Below, in pieces: positions 34,127 through 42,755 of a stretch of 64,000 nt of DNA. The stretch's first letter is position 1; the number at the start of each line of letters is the position of its first letter. A model generated the notes under the pieces. That model did not search any database. It was not told the DNA's origin and saw only the letters and a list, made by a program, of their open reading frames with translations. The stretch comes from CAWIVH01 sp963839475. Its GTDB lineage: Bacteria > Acidobacteriota > UBA6911. The stretch is taken from positions 1 through 64,000 of the forward strand of contig CAWIVH010000009.1 in NCBI GenBank assembly GCA_963839475.1, written 5' to 3'. The position numbers were made by a program, and so were the translations under genes.

Positions 34127-34882
34127 ATGCTTTTGCAGCCCCTCGACCAGCCGGAGGAAAAGGCGGGCCAGATACACGGGACATCACTCATGACGACTCA
34201 CGCCGTCGCAAAAGGCTTTCCGGGTGGGCATCTGACGGTCGGCATTCTTGTCTTCACCTCCATGACTCTGATCCTTGCCGGGATATCTGATGATGTTATC
34301 GATCACGAAAGATTGACCGTGGTTGACATGCAATTCAGCAACTGGTTGCATGCGCACGGGTCTCCGTTTGTGACGGACGCAATGCTAGTTGCCACGTCTT
34401 TCGGCTCACCACTGATGGTGACATGTATTGCAGCTGCCATGGCACTCTACCTGCTATGGCGACGACGCCCTTATTGGCTTGCCGCGCTGGCGTTATCCGT
34501 TGCCGGCGGGGCATTGCTCAACATGCTCTTGAAGTATGCATTTCATCGCACCCGACCTCATTTTGCCGATCCGATTCTGACGCTATCCGGCTATGGCTTT
34601 CCCAGCGGCCACACGATGATGGCGTCAGTCCTGTATGGTGTCGTGGCCGTGTACCTGATTGCACACACTCCGAACTGGCGCCGTCGCGCGCTCATAGTTT
34701 TCTCGACAATTGTCCTAATTTTGCTGGTTGGCTTTAGCCGGATATATCTTGGCGTTCACTACCTGAGCGACACACTGGGCGCAATGGCAGAGGGCTCAGC
34801 ATGGTTGTCGCTGTGTTTCACATCGGTTTATAGCTTCTGGCTGCGCAGCGGCCAAATCAAGGGAAGTGCGTGCAGTCACTGA
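34127..34882 (+). CDS. PAP2-family phosphatase
   Basis: This is a 251-residue membrane protein with about six hydrophobic segments and the three PAP2 motifs: KYAFHRTRPHF, GFPSGHTMMAS and SRIYLGVHYLSDTLGA. The family removes phosphate from phosphatidic acid, undecaprenyl pyrophosphate or phosphatidylglycerol phosphate; which one cannot be told. The start at 34127 has AGGGG directly upstream; an in-frame ATG at 34190 is an alternative and would place the first helix closer to the N-terminus. It is coupled to csbD. Confidence 0.88.
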   Translation: MLLQPLDQPEEKAGQIHGTSLMTTHAVAKGFPGGHLTVGILVFTSMTLILAGISDDVIDHERLTVVDMQFSNWLHAHGSPFVTDAMLVATSFGSPLMVTCIAAAMALYLLWRRRPYWLAALALSVAGGALLNMLLKYAFHRTRPHFADPILTLSGYGFPSGHTMMASVLYGVVAVYLIAHTPNWRRRALIVFSTIVLILLVGFSRIYLGVHYLSDTLGAMAEGSAWLSLCFTSVYSFWLRSGQIKGSACSH

Positions 34883-35078
34883 CCGGCGAAAGTGACGGGG
34901 CTCTCCACAGCCACACGGCTTGCTGTTCTCCTTGTATCCATCAAAGCGTGAGTCCGGTCGGGGGAGATCCTGGACGAACTGGAGTGGAGCGGGCACCCGA
35001 ACGCATGCGATATCAGCGCCCAATGCCATGTTATTGCCGAGTGGTGTCGAGGACGTGAATCGTTATCTGCAGCCTGTG

Positions 35079-35318
35079 TTACAGGGCGTTCACTTTACCG
35101 GCATCCGCAATACCTTTCTTGCTGCAACTCGGGCATGTAAGGACGTGGCACTCGCCTCTTTCAAGCTCCAATTCCCATTTTACGCCGCAAGAACCACAGC
35201 GTAACGAATACAGGGCAACGGTCGACGAAGTGGTAGAAATCAAACAGGCGATTATGCTGACGATCTCGTCGGACCCGATCAAACTCAATTCCGCTTCTTC
35301 GTAAGTTTTGCAGCCCAT
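35079..35318 (-). CDS. Small zinc-ribbon protein
   Basis: A 79-residue protein with GGAG nine bases before the ATG. The N-terminal half (MGCKTYEEAELSLIGSDEIVSIIACLISTTSS) is partly hydrophobic. The second half carries two CxxC knuckles, LRCGSCG and LTCPSCS, which should bind one zinc ion. No family was recognised. Promoter module K lies about 118 bases upstream by predicted start, which supports the gene. Confidence 0.6.
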   Translation of the reverse strand: MGCKTYEEAELSLIGSDEIVSIIACLISTTSSTVALYSLRCGSCGVKWELELERGECHVLTCPSCSKKGIADAGKVNAL

Positions 35319-35442
35319 TCTTGATTCTCCGGAAGACAAAAGAAACACTCAGGCGACTCCGAAATAATGGGGGAGTCACACTACCTGGCACTCGACCAGA
35401 AACGCATCCCGGGACAAACACCTCACCTATAAGACACAACTA

Positions 35443-35506
35443 CTTATAGCTTGACGCGATTCGCGTGTCAGTTCAGGACTGCTCACCCGCCTGGTCAAAA
35501 TCGTTC
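35443..35506 (-). promoter_or_regulatory. Promoter module K, upstream of the zinc-ribbon gene
   Basis: On the minus strand unit 1 is 35506-35493 (GAACGATTTTGACC), unit 2 is 35484-35471 (GAGCAGTCCTGAAC), -35 CTGACA is 35471-35466, spacer 17 bp, -10 TATAAG is 35448-35443. Confidence 0.72.
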
Positions 35507-35661
35507 ATCTTGGTTTTGGGGTGCGCAATAAGAACTCCGGTTTGGATCGATGCTTCCATTGGGATAAGTACTTCTGACTTTATGTCTCTGGGCAATGCTG
35601 AATTCGTATTCCAAACCAGCGGACGCATTTATTATTCATGAATAAAGAAATGGATGCAGAT

Positions 35662-35725
35662 GAGCAATATTGACCACCGGCGTGATCTTAATTGAACAGA
35701 CGCATAGATTTTAATCAGGTACAAA
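35662..35725 (+). promoter_or_regulatory. Promoter module L, upstream of the 64-residue protein
   Basis: Unit 1 is 35662-35675 (GAGCAATATTGACC), unit 2 is 35684-35697 (GATCTTAATTGAAC), -35 CAGACG is 35697-35702, spacer 17 bp, -10 TACAAA is 35720-35725. The predicted start lies 100 bases before the gene. Confidence 0.7.
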
Positions 35726-35831
35726 AACTGCACCCCGGGGTGATTTACTCTGCTGGAACCGAGCGGTATGGTGCTGCTCAAGCCTAACGAACTGGTACCT
35801 TTTCACCGCAGGTGAATTAGAGGTAGTATTT

Positions 35832-36026
35832 ATGAAAAAGCTCGGACAAACGATATTTTCGGAATACCTGGCGGCGCAAGATGCTGAGGTTAGCGGGGCG
35901 GATTCTCTAGAATCCCTCCTGATACTGGTGTGGAATCAGCAGAAGGCACGAAGCATCACGGATAGGGACGGGTGCCTCGAATATACCGAGGAAGCCAGGC
36001 AGGCGGCCCTCTCCTGCGAGCCGTAA
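35832..36026 (+). CDS. Small hypothetical protein, 64 residues
   Basis: A short soluble protein (MKKLGQTIFSEYLAAQDAEV, then SLESLLILVWNQQKARSITDRDGCLEY) with AGAGGT upstream. It shows no known motif and looks helical. The main support is its position 100 bases downstream of a well-formed promoter module (L). I do not recognise it. Confidence 0.5.
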   Translation: MKKLGQTIFSEYLAAQDAEVSGADSLESLLILVWNQQKARSITDRDGCLEYTEEARQAALSCEP

Positions 36027-36189
36027 TCGATCATACGTACGCACACCCTCCGATATTTCCTCTGGTGCTGATCCTGCTGCTGCAACGCCCCCTCTCATAG
36101 GCGGCGAATCGTGCCCCACGCTCTGGAAAGCGAATTCCACGTTTCGAGCCGCTGAACAATTGTGAACCCTAATTCTTGAATCATTGAGG

Positions 36190-39042
36190 CTAGGGAGCAA
36201 CGGTCTGCAGCGGGATTGCGGCAAGCGAGGCGCTGTCATCCGTTCCGAAGTATGCAACCATTTGCACCGGAACATTCGACAGGACCGCGATATGACCGGT
36301 GCTTCCCGCCTGCAGAGAGGCCAGCCACTGGTGGATCAATTGAGTGCTGCTGTGTTGGGCTTCCAGCGTTTGATTCGCGCTTGCCATCAGGTTCCCGGCC
36401 ATTCCGAAAGCCGTGATTGTGATTTGCGCGGCAGACTCGCCCGGATTTGCAATCGCCAGTCCAGTCCAGTAGCCTGAACTTTCTACGTAGAATGGCATGG
36501 ACCACAGGCCGCCGGCGGGCGCATGGATGGCTGTTGCCGCAACGGCGCCACGTTTTGGATCCTCCGCGAGTGCGGTAACGATCAGAGGGCCATCCGGAGC
36601 ATCCAGATTGAGCCATCCCGCGCCTGCGGAATGGCCGGGCGCCATTCCTACGGCGGTTTCGACTGTCAGGTTGATACTCATCAGCGGGCCGAGGTTGTGC
36701 GTGACGGAAGATCTCAGCACCGGAGATCCGTCGGGCCAACGCAGCTCAGGGCTCAGGCGTCGTGTCTGGTTCGACGGGTTGGTCACCAGCAGCCAGGTAG
36801 TATAAGTCCCGTTCCATTCGGTGTGGGGCTGAACGTAGCGGGTTGCTGTTGGAGCCGGTCGCGCGTCTATACTCCAGGTGTCGCGAGCGCCGCTTGTCTC
36901 AAGGCGAGCCGATATCGGGGTCGAGGCCTGTATCTCAACTGAGACGGGCCCGGACGGTCCTCCTACTGCAGGCGGAATTAAGTCGAGAGTGCCGTTTGCA
37001 GGGATGGCGGCCTGAACGATTGCCACGGGGATTCCGTTCGAAGTACGGTAAGCTATCTGAATACTGGCAGCGGCGGTGCCGGCGAAGATCAGGATTTTCC
37101 GAGTCGCCGATGGATCTTGCTCGGGCGCAAGGGATAGCCAGAGGTCCGTCCCCGCTGCCTCGACCGGGCCTATTTCATCCAGTTCCGAAGGCGCGACACT
37201 GCCTCTGAACAACAACGAAGCCGCGCGGGCATCGCTCCATCCGGCCCGAAAGCTCCCATGGAGCTTTCCCGCCCCTGGACCGAACCACTCGCTGGCTACG
37301 AACACCTGTTGAGCCCGCGGCGGGAGTGAAATGAAGATCGGGTTGATCAGCCCCTCCCCCGCGGCGATCCTTCCATCCTCCGTACGCGCCTCTATGCGCA
37401 CGGATAGCGGTTGATCGGTTGGATTCGTGAGGGCCATGCCTTGATAAGCCCTGTCGGAGGACGCCGGGAGCGAACTGGAAAGGCTCACAGCTGCATCATG
37501 CAGAGGCGGTGGCGGGGGGGCAACGATACCGTGATAAGGATCGATCGTGGGAACAAAATCGGTCGAAAGGTCCATCGGCATATTACCCCGATAGACCAGT
37601 GAGGATACAGAAATGCCCAGCCCGAACGAATCCGTGACCGTTGTGTAAAAGATCACGTTATCCGCGCGAATGAGATTGCCGCCGGGAGACCTGTCCCCCG
37701 CGGGGATCAGTGTTTCAAACCTATCCCCCAGCCGCACGGCGGGATAAAGTTTGAAGTCGTTGATCGGCGCCTCACTCGAATCAATTTGTGTGGCGGCGTA
37801 GAGCACGGCTATTGCCCCCGAGAGGCGCGCTGAGCTTTCCGCCACGGAGATCGAAAAACGGAGGCCAATGCCGATGTCGGTCACGGCCACCTGCGGAGTG
37901 GCCAGCGGCTTACTTCGTCCGCCGAAACAGTAATCCAGCCAGCCCTTTAATCCGGGAAGGAGCTCCGGCAAGTCCGCGATCCCGTCGGCGAACGTGTGAG
38001 GCTTATTCGGGACCAGCCAGAGACGTTTCTCGAAGTTGTCTTGAGCGCCGGCCGACGTAATCGCCTGGAGCATCAGGTTGGCATTCGGGAGAGGGAAGTA
38101 TTGGTCGTGTGTTCCCATCAGCGTCAATACTGGAGCGTGCTGTCGGGTGGCGTATCGGATCGGGTCGAAGTAGTTGATGAAGGTGATCGCCGTAGGATCC
38201 CAATCGACGTCTTCGATCGAGTTCAGAGGATCGATGCCATTGTAAGGAACGTCCCGGGTGCCCGCGTAAATTCCAGTGTAGAGCCAGTCGTTCGGATAAC
38301 GCAACGTGTGCTGCCAGTTTCCTGCCGATGCCATGATGATCGCCGCTTTGATCCGGTCGTCGACCGCATTGATATGGCTCGTCAAAATGCCGCCCATCGA
38401 AGCGCCCAGCACGCCGAATCGCGTTGCATCGATACGATAGGGGTTTCCGGACTGTGCCGCCAGTTCCTCGAGCACAGTCAGCGCCCGCATGCCGGCATAA
38501 GAGTAGTGGTAGAGGAACCCGTACTGGGGGCCCTTGTCGAGCGAAATCCATGCCTGATTATCATCCTTAGGTCCGCCCGTAGATTCTCCTGCTTGCGGGC
38601 CGTCAATGTAAAAGGCCACATAGCCCAGATCCGCCACGGCTTGGGCTGCTAATAGACTTGCATGCCCTCCATGTCCGTGTCCGATCACCAGTGCCGGGCG
38701 TGGTGCGCCGAACTTTGGATAGACCAGAATTCCATGAATACGGATCTTTTCGTTCTGATGCTCGGCATAGGGCGGTTTTTCATCGAACCAGCTTGCCGTA
38801 GGGTTGGATGTGAAGAAAACATCGGCATGATCGCTCTGCGTGGAGACAGTCAGTTCGAGCGTCGATCTATCCCGGATAGTGCTTATGACCTGGTCTGTCC
38901 AGAGATCCCAGGGCGGAACTTTGGTTTGCCCGTGCAGTGGAGGTAAAAAAAGGAAGAGCAACGCCAGTGTTAAAACTAACCTGGTTTCCACCTTGAAATC
39001 ATAGCACTGCGATGGTGCTTCTGCCATGCCGTGGAGCGCCAT
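36190..39042 (-). CDS. Secreted alpha/beta hydrolase with long beta-rich C-terminal region
   Basis: A protein of about 950 residues. An N-terminal hydrophobic segment (LVLTLALLFLFLPPLHGQ) is probably a signal peptide; a GTG at 38991 would give a standard one, and the frame is open to 39123. Residues about 50-400 form an alpha/beta hydrolase: oxyanion region GHGHGGHASL, nucleophile GASMGG, acid in MGTHDQYFP and His in NKPHTFADG. This resembles acetyl-xylan-esterase or dienelactone-hydrolase-like enzymes. About 550 more residues are beta-rich, with repeats such as GLAIANPGESAAQITITAFG and LLVTNPSNQTRRLSPEL, typical of acidobacterial extracellular proteins. Substrate is unknown. The start is uncertain. 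Confidence 0.75.
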   Translation of the reverse strand: MALHGMAEAPSQCYDFKVETRLVLTLALLFLFLPPLHGQTKVPPWDLWTDQVISTIRDRSTLELTVSTQSDHADVFFTSNPTASWFDEKPPYAEHQNEKIRIHGILVYPKFGAPRPALVIGHGHGGHASLLAAQAVADLGYVAFYIDGPQAGESTGGPKDDNQAWISLDKGPQYGFLYHYSYAGMRALTVLEELAAQSGNPYRIDATRFGVLGASMGGILTSHINAVDDRIKAAIIMASAGNWQHTLRYPNDWLYTGIYAGTRDVPYNGIDPLNSIEDVDWDPTAITFINYFDPIRYATRQHAPVLTLMGTHDQYFPLPNANLMLQAITSAGAQDNFEKRLWLVPNKPHTFADGIADLPELLPGLKGWLDYCFGGRSKPLATPQVAVTDIGIGLRFSISVAESSARLSGAIAVLYAATQIDSSEAPINDFKLYPAVRLGDRFETLIPAGDRSPGGNLIRADNVIFYTTVTDSFGLGISVSSLVYRGNMPMDLSTDFVPTIDPYHGIVAPPPPPLHDAAVSLSSSLPASSDRAYQGMALTNPTDQPLSVRIEARTEDGRIAAGEGLINPIFISLPPRAQQVFVASEWFGPGAGKLHGSFRAGWSDARAASLLFRGSVAPSELDEIGPVEAAGTDLWLSLAPEQDPSATRKILIFAGTAAASIQIAYRTSNGIPVAIVQAAIPANGTLDLIPPAVGGPSGPVSVEIQASTPISARLETSGARDTWSIDARPAPTATRYVQPHTEWNGTYTTWLLVTNPSNQTRRLSPELRWPDGSPVLRSSVTHNLGPLMSINLTVETAVGMAPGHSAGAGWLNLDAPDGPLIVTALAEDPKRGAVAATAIHAPAGGLWSMPFYVESSGYWTGLAIANPGESAAQITITAFGMAGNLMASANQTLEAQHSSTQLIHQWLASLQAGSTGHIAVLSNVPVQMVAYFGTDDSASLAAIPLQTVAP

Positions 39043-39112
39043 CAGGAACCGATCTGCCAACAAAACCGAAGATTGTCGGAATCCGAAGAATGCATCGGTA
39101 CTCACTCCCGTG

Positions 39113-39559
39113 CTAACGCCCAAAGTAAAGTTCTAGACGGATAGTGTCGTGAACACGATATTGACTGTCGACAAGTACCAAACGTCCGCCAATAACGATG
39201 TAACGATAGCCGCCAGGTGCACGGCCGAGACCGCGTATCATCGCGTCGGGCGCCGGACAACTCATTCTCTGCATGTTCTGATCGAGCACGTAGCCCGGCT
39301 GAAGCCAGATGTCAAAATCGTCATTCCAGCGATTATCATGTCTAAAAGCTTCAACATTTTGATTTTGACCATAATAAGTGCGCGCATACAGGCGTTGATT
39401 TGCCTGGAATTGGCGATAGTGCTTTTTGATCTGGCCGCGATTCTCGCCCTTCTCGTACTTCTCGTGTTTCTGGTTGTTCGAATCCCATGCTGGCGCTGTA
39501 CCGCAGGCTAAAGCCAGCAGGACCGCCGCGAAAGCGGTCCTCCACCATTGCCTTCTCAT
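39113..39559 (-). CDS. Secreted protein, RcnB-like
   Basis: This 148-residue protein has a signal peptide (MRRQWWRTAFAAVLLALACG, cleaved near TAPAW). A charged, aromatic-rich middle follows, and a C-terminal block LGRAPGGYRYIVIGGRLVLVDSQYRVHDTI that resembles the end of RcnB/DUF1236-like periplasmic proteins. The match is partial, so the family is tentative. Promoter module M lies 82 bases upstream by predicted start. The hydrolase gene follows on the same strand. Confidence 0.6.
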   Translation of the reverse strand: MRRQWWRTAFAAVLLALACGTAPAWDSNNQKHEKYEKGENRGQIKKHYRQFQANQRLYARTYYGQNQNVEAFRHDNRWNDDFDIWLQPGYVLDQNMQRMSCPAPDAMIRGLGRAPGGYRYIVIGGRLVLVDSQYRVHDTIRLELYFGR

Positions 39560-39647
39560 AGATTTCCTCCAGATATCTCTGGAAATTCCAGTTTAAATCC
39601 ACCGGCTGCCGAAGAAATGCCTTCCGGGGGATTACCACCGCATGACC

Positions 39648-39711
39648 TTTATAGATGATTGGGAATCGCTTGTCAGTTCAGTACGGCTCATGGGGTTGAA
39701 CCGAATTGCTC
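39648..39711 (-). promoter_or_regulatory. Promoter module M, upstream of the RcnB-like gene
   Basis: On the minus strand unit 1 is 39711-39698 (GAGCAATTCGGTTC), unit 2 is 39689-39676 (GAGCCGTACTGAAC), -35 CTGACA is 39676-39671, spacer 17 bp, -10 TATAAA is 39653-39648. Confidence 0.78.
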
Positions 39712-39794
39712 ACACCGGGGGATGCCAGCTGCCGCATTTCATGCTACGCAAATAACGCTGTAGAACATCCGGCTTTGGATTCCGGATTGATTTA

Positions 39795-40226
39795 TTAGTG
39801 TGTTGCATCCACTTCCACCTGACCGGTCAACTTCCGCCGAACGATGGCCCAACTCATCCCGATGGCGAGGATCAGGCTGAGAGCCGCAAGGCCCAGGTGC
39901 GAAAAGGCTGTCGCACTGTGCGGCTGGAAGACACCCCCCTTAGCGATGAGAAGCCAGACGAGAGCGGCGAAAATGCTGGTAAGAAGAATGGTCCCGCCGA
40001 GTCCGAGCGAAAGCCGTGTCGCCTGGATCACCACGGCCCAGCCTGCGAGCAGGAGCAAGGCCACCAAGACCTTCGCCGGCCCGATCTCCGGCTTTCCCGA
40101 GAAAAAGGGCTCGATGGCCCAGTGATAAAACGACAGGCTCGAGGGGTTCCAAGTCCCGTAAACCAGAACAAAGGGGAGCACGATTCGACCGGTGAGGCCT
40201 AGGAGGCTAAAGCGATTACGTTCCAT
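39795..40226 (-). CDS. DUF6524-like membrane protein
   Basis: A 143-residue protein with four hydrophobic segments (IVLPFVLVYGTWNPSSLSFYHW; VLVALLLLAGWAVVIQA; GGTILLTSIFAALVWLLIAKGG; HLGLAALSLILAIGMSWAIV). GTWNPSSLSFYHW and the overall layout fit the DUF6524 family, whose function is unknown. It precedes nothing clearly related. Module N lies further upstream, beyond the cupin gene on the same strand, so a common transcript is possible. Confidence 0.65.
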   Translation of the reverse strand: MERNRFSLLGLTGRIVLPFVLVYGTWNPSSLSFYHWAIEPFFSGKPEIGPAKVLVALLLLAGWAVVIQATRLSLGLGGTILLTSIFAALVWLLIAKGGVFQPHSATAFSHLGLAALSLILAIGMSWAIVRRKLTGQVEVDATH

Positions 40227-40302
40227 GAGGCACCTGTGAATTCTCTTATTGCCGGAGATGGGAATTTGACGCCTAGAGCATTCTCATAAGACCTTCGACT
40301 GC

Positions 40303-40728
40303 CTATTCTTTGCCCTGAGGCCAAGAAACCGTAATCAGGAACACGCTCTCTTCCAGTGCTACCACATCGTGGCTGAGCGCGCGATCGAGTGCGAGCAGCT
40401 GTCCCACTGGGAGGTCCACGGCTTGATCCGCCAATTGTAGAGTCACGTGTCCCTTAAGGGTTTGAACCGAAATGCGCGCATCGGTTTTGTGCGCCTCGAG
40501 TTTTTTCCCGGCACCCAGTGCGACAAGCACGATCCTGAGATCGGGCTGTTTTACCAGAGTCTTTGAATTCCGGCCGGTTCGCATCCACGCCTCTTCGCTG
40601 TGAAGCTTCTCGATTTCGGCCGCAAGGTTGAAATGCATGAGTGGCGCAGTCAAATGGCCTGCAAGTGCCTCGTGACCGGTTCGGCCTTCTTTCGTTTGAG
40701 AGACCACCCTTTCACTAGTTTTCAGCAT
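40303..40728 (-). CDS. Small cupin-domain protein
   Basis: From the ATG following GGAG the protein has 141 residues. The second half is a cupin-like beta barrel: IVLVALGAGKKLEAHKTDARISVQTLKGHVTLQLADQAVDLPVGQLLALDRALSHDVVALEESVFLITVSWP. Only some of the usual metal-binding His/Glu residues are present (H in LEAHK, H in LSHDV), so it may be a small metal-binding or non-catalytic cupin. Promoter module N lies 112 bases upstream by predicted start. Confidence 0.72.
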   Translation of the reverse strand: MLKTSERVVSQTKEGRTGHEALAGHLTAPLMHFNLAAEIEKLHSEEAWMRTGRNSKTLVKQPDLRIVLVALGAGKKLEAHKTDARISVQTLKGHVTLQLADQAVDLPVGQLLALDRALSHDVVALEESVFLITVSWPQGKE

Positions 40729-40846
40729 AGCTCTGTCTCCGTGATAGATCGCAGAGGGGAAGCATTTTTCTGCCTTTCTAATCCCAATCTGCAGTCGCAC
40801 CCCACCCGGATGCGACGCCTGAAGGGACCAGCATCGTTATTTTGTC

Positions 40847-40910
40847 ATTTTTGCGCCGTGTAAGCTTCGTGTCAGGTCAGTAATGCACAGGGATCTGGTC
40901 AATATTGCAC
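40847..40910 (-). promoter_or_regulatory. Promoter module N, upstream of the cupin gene
   Basis: On the minus strand unit 1 is 40910-40897 (GTGCAATATTGACC), unit 2 is 40888-40875 (GTGCATTACTGACC), -35 CTGACA is 40875-40870, spacer 17 bp, -10 AAAAAT is 40852-40847 (weak). Confidence 0.6.
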
Positions 40911-40913
40911 AAC

Positions 40914-41798
40914 TCAGAATTTTGGTCCAAACGAGGCGCCCGTGATATTTGCGGCACGGTTTATCACCCCGGAATCGACCGTCAGCCCTGTCCGTGAGAT
41001 AGTCCGGAAGTGAAGCTCATCACCGGACATTTCGACCAGCATGAAAGATCGGTCCTGGTCGTAGCCGATTGCGGTTAGGACTGTCTTCTTCAGATTTCCC
41101 TTTCGCAACGAGCCCGAGGCTCCTTCCGTGAAATAGTTGATGCCATGTTGCGGCTTCACCCGTTCATAAACGTGATCGTGCCCGGCAAAGACCACCTGGA
41201 CGCCATATTTAATAAATATGGGTTCCAGCAGAAGGCGCAGTTCGGTCGAAGAACCGTGAAAAGCTCCGGAAGAATATAGCGGGTGATGAAAATAGCAGAT
41301 TTTCCAATCGGATCCCGAGTTCTGCAACTCCTTCTCCAGCCATGTGAGTTGCTGCGGGTTCATGTAATTGCTGTCCAGGGCGAAAAAGCGGACATTTCCC
41401 TTCTTGTACGTGTAATATTTCTGCCCGTTCATGTTGAAAGGCTTATAGAACCGCTCGTTGGGGCTGTCGTGGTTGCCAAGCACTGCGTAGAACTTTACCC
41501 CCGCATCGAGCAATGCTTTGTAGGGTCGCTCGAACTTTTTTTCGTAGTCGCTTGGTTCGCTTCCGCCATAGAGGTCGTCGCCCAGCGCAATCACAAATTC
41601 AAAGGGAAATCTCTGGCGCTGCACTATCATTTGCCCGGCCACTTCAAATTGCGGCTTGTCTCCCGTTCCCATGTCACCGATGACCGCAAAACGCACCGAG
41701 TCAGGTATCAGGGGCAAGGCCAGTTGAGCATAAAGGGAGAGCGTCAATGCTGCGAGAGCAATGCAGGATGTCAAAACGGCGCGGCGCATGGCAGTCAT
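40914..41798 (-). CDS. Secreted metallophosphoesterase (purple-acid-phosphatase-like)
   Basis: A 294-residue protein from ATG 41798, with a signal peptide (MTAMRRAVLTSCIALAALTL). The five calcineurin-type metal motifs are present: IGDMGTGD, LGDDLYGG, LGNHDSP, YFHHPLYSSG and AGHDHVYER. The pattern is that of purple acid phosphatase-like phosphoesterases, which act in the periplasm or outside the cell. A TTG at 41813 in the same frame would overlap the preceding gene's stop. It is 11 bases after the 200-residue gene on the same strand, so an operon is likely. Confidence 0.9.
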   Translation of the reverse strand: MTAMRRAVLTSCIALAALTLSLYAQLALPLIPDSVRFAVIGDMGTGDKPQFEVAGQMIVQRQRFPFEFVIALGDDLYGGSEPSDYEKKFERPYKALLDAGVKFYAVLGNHDSPNERFYKPFNMNGQKYYTYKKGNVRFFALDSNYMNPQQLTWLEKELQNSGSDWKICYFHHPLYSSGAFHGSSTELRLLLEPIFIKYGVQVVFAGHDHVYERVKPQHGINYFTEGASGSLRKGNLKKTVLTAIGYDQDRSFMLVEMSGDELHFRTISRTGLTVDSGVINRAANITGASFGPKF

Positions 41799-41809
41799 AA
41801 TGGGAAGTC

Positions 41810-42394
41810 TCAATGAATTGCTTTCGGAATAAGATCCACTATCAATCGGGCCTCAGTGTCCTGCAATGTAAGGTCGTGTCCGACGATCCGATAGATCAAC
41901 TCCGGGGGTAGTATAGGCAACTTCAGCAGCAACGTTGGCGGCGTGGTCGTCACGGGCATATCTTCCGGACATACGTCGTTCACATGCAGAACGATTACTT
42001 TGAACTTGCTGTCAGGACGGATGGTCTCCCGCGCGAGCCGGCCCTCGGGTCCCCGAAATGTATTGTCGATGATTTTGCGGAAGCGCTCGGTCACTTCGTG
42101 AGTGAAGATGTCACCCTGATGTGCCTCGCGGCGCGCTTCAATGATTTTCCCGGCCAGCGCTTGCTGATGTGCCAAAATCTGCGCCGTATCCTTTGTGGGA
42201 CTCAGTTTTGGCAGCGAAGCTTTCAAGGCCTTCTGCATTTTTACGTAATTCTGGACGTAGTCGGTAAAGGCCTTGAAGTCGTGCGCTTCCTCGCTATCCC
42301 GCGGCGGCGGCGCCTGGCCGGCAAAACCGGGCGCGAGAAGCACAATGAAAAACCACGGGAGGGATAGATGGGTGATCCGAATTCGGTATTTCAT
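41810..42394 (-). CDS. Secreted hypothetical protein
   Basis: From the ATG after GAGGAG the protein has 194 residues with a signal peptide (MKYRIRITHLSLPWFFIVLLAPGFAG). The mature part is helical (DFKAFTDYVQNYVKMQKALKASLPKL; ILAHQQALAGKIIEARREAHQGDIF) and ends in a block with PPTLLLKLPILPPELIYRIVGHDLTLQDTEARLIVDLI. No family was recognised. It leads a short operon with the metallophosphoesterase, under promoter module O. Confidence 0.65.
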   Translation of the reverse strand: MKYRIRITHLSLPWFFIVLLAPGFAGQAPPPRDSEEAHDFKAFTDYVQNYVKMQKALKASLPKLSPTKDTAQILAHQQALAGKIIEARREAHQGDIFTHEVTERFRKIIDNTFRGPEGRLARETIRPDSKFKVIVLHVNDVCPEDMPVTTTPPTLLLKLPILPPELIYRIVGHDLTLQDTEARLIVDLIPKAIH

Positions 42395-42755
42395 GGCTCC
42401 TCGCGAACGCAAACCAGGACTGTCAGGTCCGAAGAGCTGCAGGTTCTGCTGGCGAGCCGTTGCCGGGGACGCAATTTTCCATTAAACCCCGGTCAAGTAT
42501 GCTGTTGAAAGGGTACTAAGGTTTTTCCGATGTCAGAGCCCCTTTCACGAACCTGTTTCCCGCACACTCTCAGGAAATGGCAGCTGATAGTTCGATGCAC
42601 ATTTCTTTATCTCAGGGAATGACGAGGATGTCAGTTCAATACTGTTCACGGCAGTGGTCGATGTTGCTCATCGCGACGAACCAAATGGGGAATTACCTGC
42701 GGGATATATTCTGGGTTTGAAAAGGATGCGGGCAGGGCCTGGACTTCTCCCGGGA
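42395..42755. other. Intergenic region with promoter module O
   Basis: Contains module O at 42606-42669. Nothing else was recognised. Confidence 0.5.
42606..42669 (-). promoter_or_regulatory. Promoter module O, upstream of the secreted-protein/phosphoesterase operon
   Basis: On the minus strand unit 1 is 42669-42656 (GAGCAACATCGACC), unit 2 is 42647-42634 (GAACAGTATTGAAC), -35 CTGACA is 42634-42629, spacer 17 bp, -10 GATAAA is 42611-42606. Confidence 0.7.

Larger units (their letters stand above)
35319..35831. other. Intergenic region with two divergent promoter modules
   Basis: Holds module K (minus, 35443-35506) and module L (plus, 35662-35725). No gene is supported between them. Confidence 0.55.
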
